A stretch of DNA of 64,000 bases from JAGSPQ01 sp038206395 (GCA_038206395.1 JBBRAX010000009.1:62001-126000); one strand, 5' to 3'; positions 9,916-19,274 are shown, counted from the stretch's first letter. Translations and numbers: made by a program. Notes: a model not told the origin generated them from the sequence alone.

Positions 9916-12753
9916 TTAGAGGTAGCCCACTTTGCGAGAAACCGGCGGCGCCGAGCCCGGGCCCGGACGCTTCGGCGCCGTCGGAGCCTTCGGCCCGTCT
10001 TCTTCCGGGGTGGCGATCGCGCCCAGCCGCGTCACCGTCTGATCCACATCGCGGTACGTCGGGTCGATTGCCTGCACCTTCATGAACTGGTTCAACGCCT
10101 TGCCCAGGTTTCCCGCCGCCTCGTGCGCGGTGCCGAGCTCGTACCGCAGCGCCTTTTCGACGTCCGGGGTCGCGTGCTCACTGGCCAGCGCGAGCGCGTA
10201 GCTCTCGACGGCCGCCTTCGTGTCGCCCTTCATCATCTGCAGGGCGGCCATCATCGAGAGGCAGTCGATTTCCTTCCGCTTGCCCATGGAGCCTTGGCGC
10301 GCGACGACGAACTCGCCGATCGCGTCATCGATGAGCCCCATTTCCTTGTAGGCGATGCCAAGGTCGTAGTGGGTGTCGACGTCCTCGGGCTTGACGACCT
10401 TCTCGAGGCCCTTCTTGAAGTCGGCGAACACTTCTTCCACCGAGTACTGGAAGTCTTCCGACGGCACCTCGGCGACGTCCGAGACGCTGTCTTCCTGCAT
10501 CTGACCCATCTCACCCAGCTCGTTGGCGAGCTCGGCGGCGAGGTCGAAGGCATCTTTTTGCTCGGCGCCGTTGGCCTCGGTCGCGGGAGCGGCGAAGTCT
10601 TCACCCGCGGCAGTTCCGGCTTCCTTCGCCGCGATCTGCGCCATCAGCTCGGCCGCACGAACGTGGCCCGGGTAGGCGATCTGCACGGTCTCGAGAATCT
10701 CGCGCGCTTCGTCGAAGAGCCCCTGCTCGACGAAGAAGGTCGCCTCGTCGCACTCCTCACTGGCCGGATCGTCGTCCGGCGGAGCGACCACCGCTTCTTC
10801 GTCTTCGATCGCAGGCTCGGTATGCGTCGGCACCGCTTCGATCGACGCGTCGTCGGCGTACTGCACCGCTTCGACCTCGGGCTCGGAATCCAGGTCGTAG
10901 ACCTGCGCGCTGGGCTCGACTTCGAGCTCGGGTTCCGGTTCCGGTGACGGCTCGATCTCGAACTCGTCGCGGTAGGCCAGCGGCGGCGGCACGAAAGCTG
11001 GCTGCTGCATCGTCATCATCCCGTGCGAGTCGGGCACCGCGGTGCTCTGCGTGACGGGGTCGTCATCGGTGAACAGCTCGTCGGCGACTTCCGTCTCGCC
11101 CGTCTGCATGTCGAGCTCTTCGGCCGACATCTCCATCGGCTCGGGCTCGGCGTCGCTGACCAGAGGCTCGTCGTCCGCCGCAACAATCACGGACGCCGAG
11201 ACTTCGACCTCATCGGGCACAGGCGGGTCGTCGATGGAGTATTCGCTGGGCTGCTCGTAGTCCGTCTGCTCCATCGCCTCGTCGGCGACGAGGTCGGAGT
11301 TCTCGGCGAGGTCATCGTCACCGGCGGCGTTCAGCGCCATGTCGTCGCTGGCCAGCAAGTCTTCCGGCGCTTCGGCGACGATGATTTCCTCGTCACTGCT
11401 GTCGACCAGAATTGCGTCTTCCGCGACTTCGGGCTCGACGTCCGCACCCGCATCGACGACGCCAGTGCGCAGCGACGACAGGAAGGCGGGGACTTCGGGA
11501 TGGCCGGGGTTCTGCTGCAACATCGTCTGCAGGTACGGCTGCGCGCGCACCGAATCCGCACGGCGCGTGTGAAGCCGCAGCACGTTCAACAGCTGCTCGG
11601 ACGCCTGGGCCTGATTCCCGGCTGCGACGTAGATGTGGTACGCCTTTTCGTGCGCGTCGATGTTCTCGGGATCGATCGAGAACACTTTGCGCAGGTGTTC
11701 CAGCGCTTTGTCGTGGAGCCCGTACTTCACGTAGACGTCGGTTTCCGTCAGCAGCTTGCCGAGGTTTTCCCCACCGGCGTTGCGCGCAGGCGGCGCGGCG
11801 ACGGCGGGCTGCGAGGGAACCGTGCGCGGCAGCGGCGAAGCAGCCCGCGTGGTGGAAGTGACCGGCGTCGGTGGGCGGCGCGAGGCGACCTCGGCGTCGT
11901 TCGGATCCAGCTGGGCGACCTTCTGCCAGGTGGACTCGGACTCGTCGGCGCGGCCCTTCTCGGCGTAGACCTTTGCCAGCTCTTTGTAGACCGAGATCGT
12001 CTTCGAGGTCTGGCCGAGGCCCTGGAAGGCCGTCGCCAGCAGGCGCAGCGTCTCGATGTCGCGCGAGTCGGCCTTGAAGCAGATCTGCAGCTTCGCCAGC
12101 GCGCGCTTCTGGTCACCCTTGCTGAGGTAGATCTCGGCCAGCTCTCGGGCCAGCTGCAGGTTGTTCGGCTCGAGCGTGCTGATCCGTTCGGCCACGCGCA
12201 CGTAGTCGTCGGTGCGGTTGTTTCGCTTCAGGTGCTCGGCCGCGCGGCGGAACTCGCCCACCGCCTCATTGCCCATCTGCTCGCGGGCGTAGAGCTCGGC
12301 GAGCTTGATCCGGGAAGCGACGTTCTCCGGATCGAGATCGACCATCTTCCGCAACGTATCCAGCGACTTCTTCGTGTCGCCGGCCTTGTCGTAGTGGTTG
12401 GCGACGATCTGGTAGTACGCCATCGCTTCGCTCATCAGCTGCAGCTGCTGATGGAGCTCGGCGAGCTTCAGGTTCACGTCGATCAACGACGGGTCGAGCT
12501 TCAGAACCTGCTTGTAGAGAGCGACAGCCTTGAGGAAGAAACCGTCGTTGCTGTAACTCTCGGCGACCTTGGTGAAATAGAAAGCCGCCTGCGAGTTATC
12601 GTTCTTCTTCTGGTACAGCTCTCCCATCTTCTGGAGGATCCGAACATCCTTCGGATCAGCCTCCAGGACCTTCTGGTACTCCTTGATCGCTTTGTCATAG
12701 GCGCCCTTCGCGACCAGCTTCGCGGCGCCTTCGATGATCTTGTTCTTGTCCAA
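9916..12753 (-). CDS. sgmX: Large TPR protein, SgmX-like (type IV pilus/polarity factor)
   Basis: 945 residues. The layout is an N-terminal TPR array (residues ~5-290), a Pro-rich linker, a second TPR group (~330-450), a long Asp/Glu-rich disordered stretch (~455-690), a short TPR-like helical group near 690-740, another acidic segment and a final TPR block (~795-915) ending in a basic SRKVGYL tail. There is no signal peptide, so it is cytoplasmic. In M. xanthus, SgmX is a multi-TPR protein recruited by MglA-GTP to the leading pole, where it stimulates pilus extension. As I recall, it lies next to accC-accB-efp-mglC-pilQ, as here. The assignment rests on architecture plus this synteny. The start is TTG at 12753: an in-frame TGA lies at 12775-12777 and the next Met would cut into the first TPR. 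No strong ribosome site is visible. Confidence 0.72.
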   Translation of the reverse strand: MDKNKIIEGAAKLVAKGAYDKAIKEYQKVLEADPKDVRILQKMGELYQKKNDNSQAAFYFTKVAESYSNDGFFLKAVALYKQVLKLDPSLIDVNLKLAELHQQLQLMSEAMAYYQIVANHYDKAGDTKKSLDTLRKMVDLDPENVASRIKLAELYAREQMGNEAVGEFRRAAEHLKRNNRTDDYVRVAERISTLEPNNLQLARELAEIYLSKGDQKRALAKLQICFKADSRDIETLRLLATAFQGLGQTSKTISVYKELAKVYAEKGRADESESTWQKVAQLDPNDAEVASRRPPTPVTSTTRAASPLPRTVPSQPAVAAPPARNAGGENLGKLLTETDVYVKYGLHDKALEHLRKVFSIDPENIDAHEKAYHIYVAAGNQAQASEQLLNVLRLHTRRADSVRAQPYLQTMLQQNPGHPEVPAFLSSLRTGVVDAGADVEPEVAEDAILVDSSDEEIIVAEAPEDLLASDDMALNAAGDDDLAENSDLVADEAMEQTDYEQPSEYSIDDPPVPDEVEVSASVIVAADDEPLVSDAEPEPMEMSAEELDMQTGETEVADELFTDDDPVTQSTAVPDSHGMMTMQQPAFVPPPLAYRDEFEIEPSPEPEPELEVEPSAQVYDLDSEPEVEAVQYADDASIEAVPTHTEPAIEDEEAVVAPPDDDPASEECDEATFFVEQGLFDEAREILETVQIAYPGHVRAAELMAQIAAKEAGTAAGEDFAAPATEANGAEQKDAFDLAAELANELGEMGQMQEDSVSDVAEVPSEDFQYSVEEVFADFKKGLEKVVKPEDVDTHYDLGIAYKEMGLIDDAIGEFVVARQGSMGKRKEIDCLSMMAALQMMKGDTKAAVESYALALASEHATPDVEKALRYELGTAHEAAGNLGKALNQFMKVQAIDPTYRDVDQTVTRLGAIATPEEDGPKAPTAPKRPGPGSAPPVSRKVGYL

Positions 12754-12853
12754 GGAGCGGTAACGACTCGCGATTCAGAGTGACGACGGAGGCGACAGGC
12801 TAGCAGACGCCCCCACAGGTGGCCACTATGCGAACGGGCCGCTTCGACAGGTT

Positions 12854-14239
12854 TTACGGCGTCTCTTCGATCGCTTTTTTCAACCGCTGGGTGCCCGTTT
12901 CCGAGGCGTGCAGCCTCTCGACGAAGCGGGTGTCGTACTCGCCCCGCACGAACGCGTCTTCCATCAGGGCGGCGCGGTGGAAGGGGATATTGGTGCGAAT
13001 TCCCTGCACCACGTACTCGGCCAGCGCCCGGCGCATGCGCTTGATCGCGGTATCGCGGTCTTCGCCAAAGGTGATCAGCTTCGCGAGCAGCGAGTCGTAG
13101 TGCGGCAGCACCGTGTAGTTCTCGTAGGCGGCCGAATCGACGCGCACGCCCAGGCCACCCGGCGCGCTGTAGGCGGTGATCTTCCCCGGCCACGGCGCAA
13201 AGGTGATCGGATCCTCGGCGTTCACGCGGCACTCGATCGCGCTCCCCGTCATCTTCACGTCCGCCTGCTGCAGCTTCAGCGGCATGCCAGACGCCAGCTG
13301 GATCTGCGTCCGCACCAGGTCGACGCCCGTCACCATCTCGGTCACCGGGTGCTCGACCTGAACGCGGGTGTTCATTTCCATGAAATAGAAGCGGCCCGTC
13401 TCGTCCAGCAGGTACTCGATGGTGCCCAGGTTGTTGTAGCTGATGCGCTTCATCGCCTCGAGCGAGACGCGGCCCATCTCTTCCCGCAGCGCTGGCGACA
13501 CACCAGGCGAAGGGCTCTCTTCGATCAACTTCTGGTGGCGGCGCTGCACGCTGCACTCGCGCTCGCCCAGGTGAATGATGTGGCCATACTCGTCAGCGAC
13601 GATCTGGATCTCGATGTGCCGCGGCTTCTCGACGTACCGTTCGATGTACATGTCGCCGTTCGAAAACGCGGCCACCGCTTCGGCCGACGCTGTCGAAAAC
13701 GCCTGCGCCAACGCGCGCATCTCGCGCACGATCTTCATCCCGCGCCCGCCGCCACCTGCCGCGGCTTTGAGGATCACCGGGAAGCCGATTTCAGCGGCGA
13801 ACGCTTCGGCCTCGGTCGGGTCCTTGAGCACGCCGGGCGAGCCGGGAAGCAGCGGCAGACCCGCCGCACGCGCCGCTTCACGCGCGCGCACCTTGTTGCC
13901 CATCAACCGGATCATTTCCGGGCGCGGCCCGATGAAATGAATCTTGCAGTTGCGGCACACCTCGGCGAACTCGGCGTTCTCCGAGAGGAAGCCGTAGCCC
14001 GGGTGAATCGCGTCGGCGCGGGTAATCTCGGCGGCCGACAGAATCGCGGGGACGTTGAGGTAGCTCTCTTTGCTCGACGGCGGCCCGATGCAGATCGCCT
14101 CGTCGGCGAAGCGCACGTGCAGCGCGTTGGCGTCGGCAGTGGAATGCACCGCCACCGTCGCGATGCCGAGCTCCTTGCACGCGCGAATCACGCGCAGCGC
14201 AATTTCACCCCGGTTGGCGATGAGAACTTTCTTGAACAC
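12854..14239 (-). CDS. accC: Acetyl-CoA carboxylase, biotin carboxylase subunit
   Basis: 461 residues, the usual length. It carries the biotin-carboxylase start FKKVLIANRGEIALRVIRAC, the glycine-rich ATP-grasp loop AAAGGGGRGMKIV, and the catalytic-region motifs ERECSVQRRHQKLIEE and FMEMNTRVQVEHPVTE. It carboxylates biotin on the carrier protein encoded just upstream, the first step of malonyl-CoA synthesis. The start is GTG at 14239, two bases after the accB stop, so the two are co-translated. The 100-base gap to the TPR gene downstream holds that gene's leader; I see no convincing terminator or promoter in it. Confidence 0.96.
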   Translation of the reverse strand: MFKKVLIANRGEIALRVIRACKELGIATVAVHSTADANALHVRFADEAICIGPPSSKESYLNVPAILSAAEITRADAIHPGYGFLSENAEFAEVCRNCKIHFIGPRPEMIRLMGNKVRAREAARAAGLPLLPGSPGVLKDPTEAEAFAAEIGFPVILKAAAGGGGRGMKIVREMRALAQAFSTASAEAVAAFSNGDMYIERYVEKPRHIEIQIVADEYGHIIHLGERECSVQRRHQKLIEESPSPGVSPALREEMGRVSLEAMKRISYNNLGTIEYLLDETGRFYFMEMNTRVQVEHPVTEMVTGVDLVRTQIQLASGMPLKLQQADVKMTGSAIECRVNAEDPITFAPWPGKITAYSAPGGLGVRVDSAAYENYTVLPHYDSLLAKLITFGEDRDTAIKRMRRALAEYVVQGIRTNIPFHRAALMEDAFVRGEYDTRFVERLHASETGTQRLKKAIEETP

Positions 14240-14241
14240 GG

Positions 14242-14805
14242 TTACGCCGGTTCGATGCGGAACAGGGGCTGACCGAACTCAACGGGCTGCGCGTTCTGCC
14301 CGAGGATCTCGACCACCTTGCCGGCGACTTCCGATTCGATCTCGTTCATCAGCTTCATCGCTTCGACGATGCAGAGCACCTGGCCCTTGCGAACCGTGGT
14401 TCCGACCTCGACGAACGAAGGCTGATCAGGCGCCGGCGTCCGGTAGAAGGTGCCGACGAAGGGCGAGGTGATGAGGTGACCCTTCGGGGCTTCGGGCGCA
14501 GTGGCCGTGGGGCGGGCCGGGGCAGAAGGCCGCGGCTTCTCGAACTGGGCCGGCGACGAGCTGAGGTGAACTGCGGGCGCCTGGGTCGCGGCCATCATCG
14601 GCTGAACCATGTGCGTCACCGCCGCTGGGCCCCGGCGAATGAAGAGCTTCTCGCGGCCATTGCGCCAGACCAGCCGCGTGACCTCGGAAGCCTCGAGGAT
14701 GTCGACGATCTGCCGCAGCGACTCTACGTCCAGCGAGCTGCTGCTGCTTGAACGAATCTCGACCGCGGGTGCCTCGGGCCCCACCTTCTTCTTCTTTTCG
14801 ACCAT
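14242..14805 (-). CDS. accB: Acetyl-CoA carboxylase, biotin carboxyl carrier protein
   Basis: 187 residues. The N-terminal helical region and a Pro/Ala-rich mobile linker (~residues 80-110) are followed by a C-terminal biotinyl domain with the biotinylation motif EAMKLMNEIE, in which the Lys is the attachment site. It carries carboxybiotin from AccC to the carboxyltransferase. It begins with ATG at 14805, ten bases after the efp stop, and ends two bases before accC. The efp-accB-accC order is common in many bacteria. The poly-Ser run near residue 20 is a minor oddity. Confidence 0.96.
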   Translation of the reverse strand: MVEKKKKVGPEAPAVEIRSSSSSSLDVESLRQIVDILEASEVTRLVWRNGREKLFIRRGPAAVTHMVQPMMAATQAPAVHLSSSPAQFEKPRPSAPARPTATAPEAPKGHLITSPFVGTFYRTPAPDQPSFVEVGTTVRKGQVLCIVEAMKLMNEIESEVAGKVVEILGQNAQPVEFGQPLFRIEPA

Positions 14806-14815
14806 GGGTTTTTTC

Positions 14816-15394
14816 TCAGCCGCCAGTGGCGACGCGCGTGAGGTACTTGCCGTCGCGGGTGTCGATCTTCAGCACGTCGCCTTCGTTGATGAACAGGGGC
14901 ACCATCACCTGGTAGCCCGTCTCGAGAATTGCTGGCTTCAGCGCGCCCGACACCGTGTCGCCGCGGACGCCCGGGTCGCACTTGGCGACCGCGAGGTCGA
15001 CCGAGTTGGGCAGCGAAACACCCAGCGCCTTGCCGTTGTAGAAGAGAATCGAGGCGTTGATGTTCGCCTTGAGGAAGTTCTTGGACTCGCCGAGCACCTT
15101 CGAAGAGACGAAGGTCTGCTCGAAAGACTTGTTGTCCATGAAGTAGAAGTCGTCGCCTTCGACGTAAAGGTACTGCATCTCGTGCTCTTCGATGTCGGGG
15201 CGGCCGACCTTGTCGCCACTCTTCATCGTCGGCTGCAGAACGCGGCCCGAAATCAGGCTGCGAATCGAGGTACGCACGAAGGCCGAGCCTTTGCCCGGCT
15301 TGACGTGCTGGAACTCGACGATCTCGAAGGGCTCGCCGTCGATCTCGATCTTCATGCCCTTCTTGAACTCAGATGTGTCGATGACGCCGGCCAT
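14816..15394 (-). CDS. efp: Translation elongation factor P
   Basis: 192 residues with the EF-P three-domain layout. The conserved loop VKPGKGSAFVRT holds the Lys that is post-translationally modified in many species. The C-terminal motif GDTVSGALKPAILETGYQVMVPLFI is also typical. EF-P relieves ribosome stalling at polyproline; several proteins in this window have Pro-rich segments (PilD, SgmX-like, the 47801 gene). I chose the ATG at 15394 because MAGVIDTSEF is the family N-terminus; longer in-frame extensions run into the leader. No EpmA/EpmB-type modification gene is in the window. Confidence 0.95.
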   Translation of the reverse strand: MAGVIDTSEFKKGMKIEIDGEPFEIVEFQHVKPGKGSAFVRTSIRSLISGRVLQPTMKSGDKVGRPDIEEHEMQYLYVEGDDFYFMDNKSFEQTFVSSKVLGESKNFLKANINASILFYNGKALGVSLPNSVDLAVAKCDPGVRGDTVSGALKPAILETGYQVMVPLFINEGDVLKIDTRDGKYLTRVATGG

Positions 15395-15402
15395 GTTTGC
15401 TC

Positions 15403-15467
15403 GCCCAGGGTAATGAATTAACTGACGTTGAAGCGCGGTCGTGTAGCCGACCACGCCCACCCTGGGC
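15403..15467 (-). promoter_or_regulatory. Inverted repeat in the efp leader
   Basis: Two perfectly complementary 9-base arms, GCCCAGGGT (15403-15411) and ACCCTGGGC (15459-15467), lie 47 bases apart in the short gap between mglC and efp. The efp-proximal arm ends eight bases before the efp ATG, over the only purine-rich stretch that could serve as a ribosome site. It could fold in the leader RNA and affect efp translation, or it could be a protein-binding site. Function is inferred only. Confidence 0.3.
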
Positions 15468-15487
15468 AAGGCGCAATTGCCGTGCGG

Positions 15488-15862
15488 CTACAGCTCGTTC
15501 TTCACTTTCGGAGCGGTGATGCGCAGCACGTACCGCGCCTTTCCATAGTTCCCGGTCGGCTTGAGCCCCAACACCAGAAAGTACTCGGGCGTCACCATTC
15601 GCATCAGGGTGATCAGGTTGTCCGAGTTCACGCTGACCTCGGCGATCGCCCCCGTCTTCAGCGTCTCGGCCGCGCTCTTTAGCTGGCTCAAGATGTTCGC
15701 GTACTCGACCCACGCCGTCGTGAGTTCCAGCGACGCTGTCTGCGCCGCGGCGGCCGGCGCCTGGTGGGTCTCGACAGCGATGCCGTCGAAGCCCATCACG
15801 CTGCAGGCAATCGCCCCATCGACCTGGCCGACGATCGACTCGAGGTGCTGAAGAAAGCTCAC
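15488..15862 (-). CDS. mglC: Roadblock/LC7 domain protein, MglC-like polarity factor
   Basis: About 124 residues, a single roadblock/LC7 domain: VSFLQHLESIVGQVDGA opens the first helix, then GFDGIAVE, and the late strand YFLVLGLKPTGNYGKARYVL. Roadblock proteins such as MglB act on the small GTPase MglA. In M. xanthus the MglB paralogue MglC is, as I recall, encoded between efp and the pilQ region, matching this position. I chose the GTG at 15862, whose GTGA overlaps the stop of the upstream lipoprotein, over the GTG at 15877. It probably tunes polarity of the motility machinery; the name rests on domain plus synteny. Confidence 0.72.
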   Translation of the reverse strand: MSFLQHLESIVGQVDGAIACSVMGFDGIAVETHQAPAAAAQTASLELTTAWVEYANILSQLKSAAETLKTGAIAEVSVNSDNLITLMRMVTPEYFLVLGLKPTGNYGKARYVLRITAPKVKNEL

Positions 15863-16611
15863 TTCTTCACCGGGCACACGGGCATGCCGCCGTCAGGGTC
15901 CGGCGAGCTGCAGATGATCGGGCGGCCGTCCTGGCCACCGACGCTGCCGCAGATGCTGGTCGGGCACGGGAACTGGCCCGCGGGGCACTTGAAGCCCGAC
16001 TTGTAGACGTCAATCGGAAAGGTCACCGGCACCGAGCGAATGCGCCCACCCGAAAGAATGTCGCCGAAGAACTCGACCTTCACTTTCACCCCGACGCTGG
16101 GGAAGAACTTGAATCCGCCGTCGCTGACGTAGCCGCCGTCGGTGATCGGGTTGTCGAGGACGTTGTTGAGCGCGGTGTACCCAGCCGGGCCAAAGAAGGC
16201 CATGTTGATGAAGCTGTCGTTACCCGGCTCGATCGGAATCGCCACCGGCACGCGCTCGCTGGTCACTTCCATCGAGCGGTAGAACTCGGTCGCCGGCGCC
16301 GTGTAGGTCAGCGAGATGGTATCGACGTAGATGGTGTTCCGTTCGATGCCGTTCGACAGCGGCACGGAGTTGACCGTCGTGTTGTTCGACTTTTCCATCG
16401 TGCTGCGCAGCGCGGTGACGAGCTGGAAGTTTGCACCCGCCGAAATGTCCACCCCTCCGCTGTACTGAGAGATGTCGCCCGCTTTGATGATGCACTCGCC
16501 CGTGCCGTCGGGGTCCAGCGGGTAGAAGTTCGTGACGAACAACGGGCTGTCATTCGCGCAGCCCGCCATCGCCAACACCATTGCAGAGACAAAGAGTGGA
16601 AGCCGTTTCAT
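15859..16611 (-). CDS. Lipoprotein of unknown function next to pilQ
   Basis: About 250 residues. It starts MKRLPLFVSAMVLAMAGCAN, a clear lipoprotein signal with lipobox MAGC. The mature part is beta-rich and ends in a Cys-rich, Pro-rich tail (CPAGQFPCPTSIC, then CSSPDPDGGMPVCPVKK), six Cys in all, suggesting disulfide-bonded structure in the periplasm. It begins eight bases after pilQ ends and its stop overlaps the mglC start. The conserved position suggests a T4P-associated outer membrane lipoprotein, but I do not recognise a family. It is too long and lacks the TPRs to be Tgl, the known PilQ pilotin of M. xanthus. Confidence 0.8.
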   Translation of the reverse strand: MKRLPLFVSAMVLAMAGCANDSPLFVTNFYPLDPDGTGECIIKAGDISQYSGGVDISAGANFQLVTALRSTMEKSNNTTVNSVPLSNGIERNTIYVDTISLTYTAPATEFYRSMEVTSERVPVAIPIEPGNDSFINMAFFGPAGYTALNNVLDNPITDGGYVSDGGFKFFPSVGVKVKVEFFGDILSGGRIRSVPVTFPIDVYKSGFKCPAGQFPCPTSICGSVGGQDGRPIICSSPDPDGGMPVCPVKK

Positions 16612-16619
16612 GAAGGTCC

Positions 16620-19274
16620 TCACGGGTTCTGCGCAACTGCCTGGCGGTTGAGAATGCGGGGCGTGATGAAGATCAAGAGCTCGGTGCGGGTCTCGAGCTC
16701 GCGGTAGTTCTTGAAGAAGAAGCCGAGCACCGGAATCTTGCTCAGCAGAGGCACGCCGCTGGTCGACTGCGACGATGCCTTCACGTAGATGCCGCCGATG
16801 ACCGTGGTGTCCGCGTCCTTCACGAGCACCTGCGTCGCGGCTTCCTTCTTCTGAATCGCGGGCTGGCCGTTGGCACCCGAGTTCGCGGGGTCGGGCTGGT
16901 TGTTTTCCGCGCGGATGTTCATCAGCACGCTGCCGTCGGCGGTGATGTGCGGCGTCACTTCCAGCGACAGGCGGGCTTCGACGAACGACGTGTTGGTACC
17001 CGCCGCTGACACCTGGCTGAACGGAATCGAAACGCCCTGGCTGATGCGGGCGGTCGAGTTGTCGAGCGTGGTGACCTTTGGAGCCGAAATCGTCTTCACC
17101 ACACCCTGACTTTCCAGCGCCGAGAGGCGAAGGTTCAGCTGCAGCGCGCCGCCGGCCGAGCCGAAGACGAAGCCGAGACCACCGCCGGATCCAGCGCCGA
17201 TGCCGACCGGCAGGTTGACCGCGTAGTTCGGAGTCGCCGAGGTACCCAGCGTGCCTTCGTTGCCCGCCGCACCGGCGACGCGCACCGAGTTCGGGAAGGC
17301 GATGCCCGTGCCGTTGCCGGTCGACGGAGCGAACTGCACGTTGCCGCCCCACTGAATACCGACTTCGCGAGCCATACGGGTGTTGGCTTCGACGATGCGG
17401 CTCTCGATCAACACCTGCGGAGTCTGGGTGTCGAGAGTGGCGACCATCGACCGGACCTTGCCCATGTTCGAAGCAACGTCGCGAACGATCAGGGTGTTGG
17501 TGCGGGCATCGACGGTGACGTTGCCGCGCTCGGTGAGGATGTCCTTCACGCGGCCCGACATCCCTTCGGCATTGGCGTAGTTGACCGGAATCAGCTGCAC
17601 CTGCAGGTCTTCCAGGGTCTTCGCGGCCTTCTTGCGTTCGACGCGGGCCTTCTGTTCGGCCTCGAGGGTCGCGTTCGGCGCGACGCGGATGATGTTGCCC
17701 AGGTCTTCCATGCCCAGGCCCTTCGACCGGAGGATGAGCTCGAGCGCCTGGTCCCACGGAACATTGCGGAGGCGAATGGTGACCTTGCCCGTCACGTCGT
17801 CAGCGACCACGATGTTTTTCTTCGAGATCTCGGCGATGATTCGCAGCAGGTTGTGGATATCGATGTCCTTGAACTCGAAGGACACGCGCTTGCCGACATA
17901 GCCGCGCTGGGGCGCTCCGCGTTCGGCGTACTGGGTCGCTTCCGAGGCGAAGCCGGCCGAGCGCGCGGTGACCTGCGCGGCTTCCGTCTTCACGCCCTTC
18001 AGCGCGAGCCGCCACGACAAGCCCTGCGGCGTCTTCACCACCGTCTCTTCGAACTCTCCCGAGGCCGCGACCACCACGCGAACGCGCTCGCCGCCACCGG
18101 GCGCCGCAAACGCGCTGACCATCTTCACCGGCGTGTCGAGGGCGCTCGTGTCCAAGCTCCGCTCGAGGCGCTTGGGAATCCGCGCCGAGTCGAGCGTCAG
18201 CACCGCGCTGCGGGCGTCGGGGCGTTCGACCTTCCACGTGGTCTCGCCGCCGAGCTTTACGTCGACCCGCCCACCGGCCGAGCTCTCTTCGAAGCTGACG
18301 TCTTTCACGTCCGCCGACGCGGTGAGCGTCACGGGCTTCGGGGCCGGCGCGGGCGTCGAATCGATCGCCACGGCCCGGCCGTCGATCTCGACCGCGGCTT
18401 CGGCGGCCTCGGCTTTTTGCGGGGTCAGCGAAATCGAAAGGCCATTCGCGGTGCGGGTGGCGAGGTAGACCGGCATGTCGCCTTCGATGTCGAGCACGAG
18501 ACGCACCTTCTCGGGCCAGGCGCCGATGCGAACCTCGCGCAGCGCGCCGCCGCGAACGTTCTTCGCCTTTGCGGTCGACTTCACGTCAAAGAGGTCGACG
18601 GCGAGGCGCGGCGGGTTCGCAAGCTCGATCACTTCGAAGCGGGCGATGTCGCCGTCGGCGGCAACCTTCAGCTTGCCGTTCGAGAAGCTCAAGCCCGTGA
18701 TTTTCTGCGCGGGGTTCTTCACCTGCTTCTCGTCGAGCTTCGAAGTCACGACGCCCGCCTCGGTGTGGCGAGGCGCAGCGACTTCGACGGGCGAAGCAGC
18801 GGCCTTTTCGACCGGCGAGGCGACGACCACAGGGGCGGCCAGCTTCGGTGCTTCTGCCCTGCCCTCGCCGTCGATCGAGATGACGACGCGGTTGCCATCG
18901 GCGCGGACGTCGTACTTCGACGCCTTGTCGAGGGCGACCATCACCCGACCCACGCTCGAACGTTCGTCCGAGAACTGCGAGGCGACGACGCCCGAGATGG
19001 GGCCGCTGCCATCGTGGTGACCCTTGATGCCACTGGCGTCGGCAGATGAGAGATCGACGACGAGGCGATCGGGCTCGTTGAGCCGGAACACCGTGAAGGT
19101 CGCGGCGCGGTTACCCTCGACGAGCACCTGGGCCCCGGTGGGCGTCTTGAGGACCTTGAGGCCGCTTAGGTTGTTGAGCTCGGCGGCGTCGGCTTGCGCC
19201 GAGAAAGCCACCGCGGCCATCGTTGCTGACAGCCAGAATTGACGCATCATCGCGGGAGTCTCCCTGGTCTTCAT
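16620..19274 (-). CDS. pilQ: Type IV pilus secretin PilQ
   Basis: About 884 residues. A signal peptide (around MMRQFWLSATMAAVAFSAQA) is followed by what look like three AMIN domains (residues ~30-135, 165-265, 290-405) that bind peptidoglycan, then a secretin N-terminal domain (VSFEFKDIDIHNLLRIIAE), a second N-domain, and the C-terminal secretin barrel with VPLLSKIPVLGFFFK and TELLIFITPRIL. It forms the outer-membrane pore for the pilus. Three AMIN domains match what I recall for M. xanthus PilQ. The ATG at 19274 overlaps the pilP stop (ATGA). The barrel region has a Gly/Ser/Thr-rich insertion near residues 665-705. Confidence 0.95.
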   Translation of the reverse strand: MKTRETPAMMRQFWLSATMAAVAFSAQADAAELNNLSGLKVLKTPTGAQVLVEGNRAATFTVFRLNEPDRLVVDLSSADASGIKGHHDGSGPISGVVASQFSDERSSVGRVMVALDKASKYDVRADGNRVVISIDGEGRAEAPKLAAPVVVASPVEKAAASPVEVAAPRHTEAGVVTSKLDEKQVKNPAQKITGLSFSNGKLKVAADGDIARFEVIELANPPRLAVDLFDVKSTAKAKNVRGGALREVRIGAWPEKVRLVLDIEGDMPVYLATRTANGLSISLTPQKAEAAEAAVEIDGRAVAIDSTPAPAPKPVTLTASADVKDVSFEESSAGGRVDVKLGGETTWKVERPDARSAVLTLDSARIPKRLERSLDTSALDTPVKMVSAFAAPGGGERVRVVVAASGEFEETVVKTPQGLSWRLALKGVKTEAAQVTARSAGFASEATQYAERGAPQRGYVGKRVSFEFKDIDIHNLLRIIAEISKKNIVVADDVTGKVTIRLRNVPWDQALELILRSKGLGMEDLGNIIRVAPNATLEAEQKARVERKKAAKTLEDLQVQLIPVNYANAEGMSGRVKDILTERGNVTVDARTNTLIVRDVASNMGKVRSMVATLDTQTPQVLIESRIVEANTRMAREVGIQWGGNVQFAPSTGNGTGIAFPNSVRVAGAAGNEGTLGTSATPNYAVNLPVGIGAGSGGGLGFVFGSAGGALQLNLRLSALESQGVVKTISAPKVTTLDNSTARISQGVSIPFSQVSAAGTNTSFVEARLSLEVTPHITADGSVLMNIRAENNQPDPANSGANGQPAIQKKEAATQVLVKDADTTVIGGIYVKASSQSTSGVPLLSKIPVLGFFFKNYRELETRTELLIFITPRILNRQAVAQNP

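Noticed and set aside
11023..12783. Plus-strand open frame opposite the SgmX-like gene
   Set aside because: Low-complexity Arg/Val/Leu/Gly sequence; it mirrors TPR codons of the real gene.
15859..16611. Lipoprotein as Tgl, the PilQ pilotin
   Set aside because: No TPR repeats; in M. xanthus tgl lies elsewhere, as I recall.
16612..17757. Apparent N-terminal extension of the pilQ-adjacent lipoprotein
   Set aside because: This part is out of frame over pilQ; the lipoprotein signal at 16611 gives the true start.
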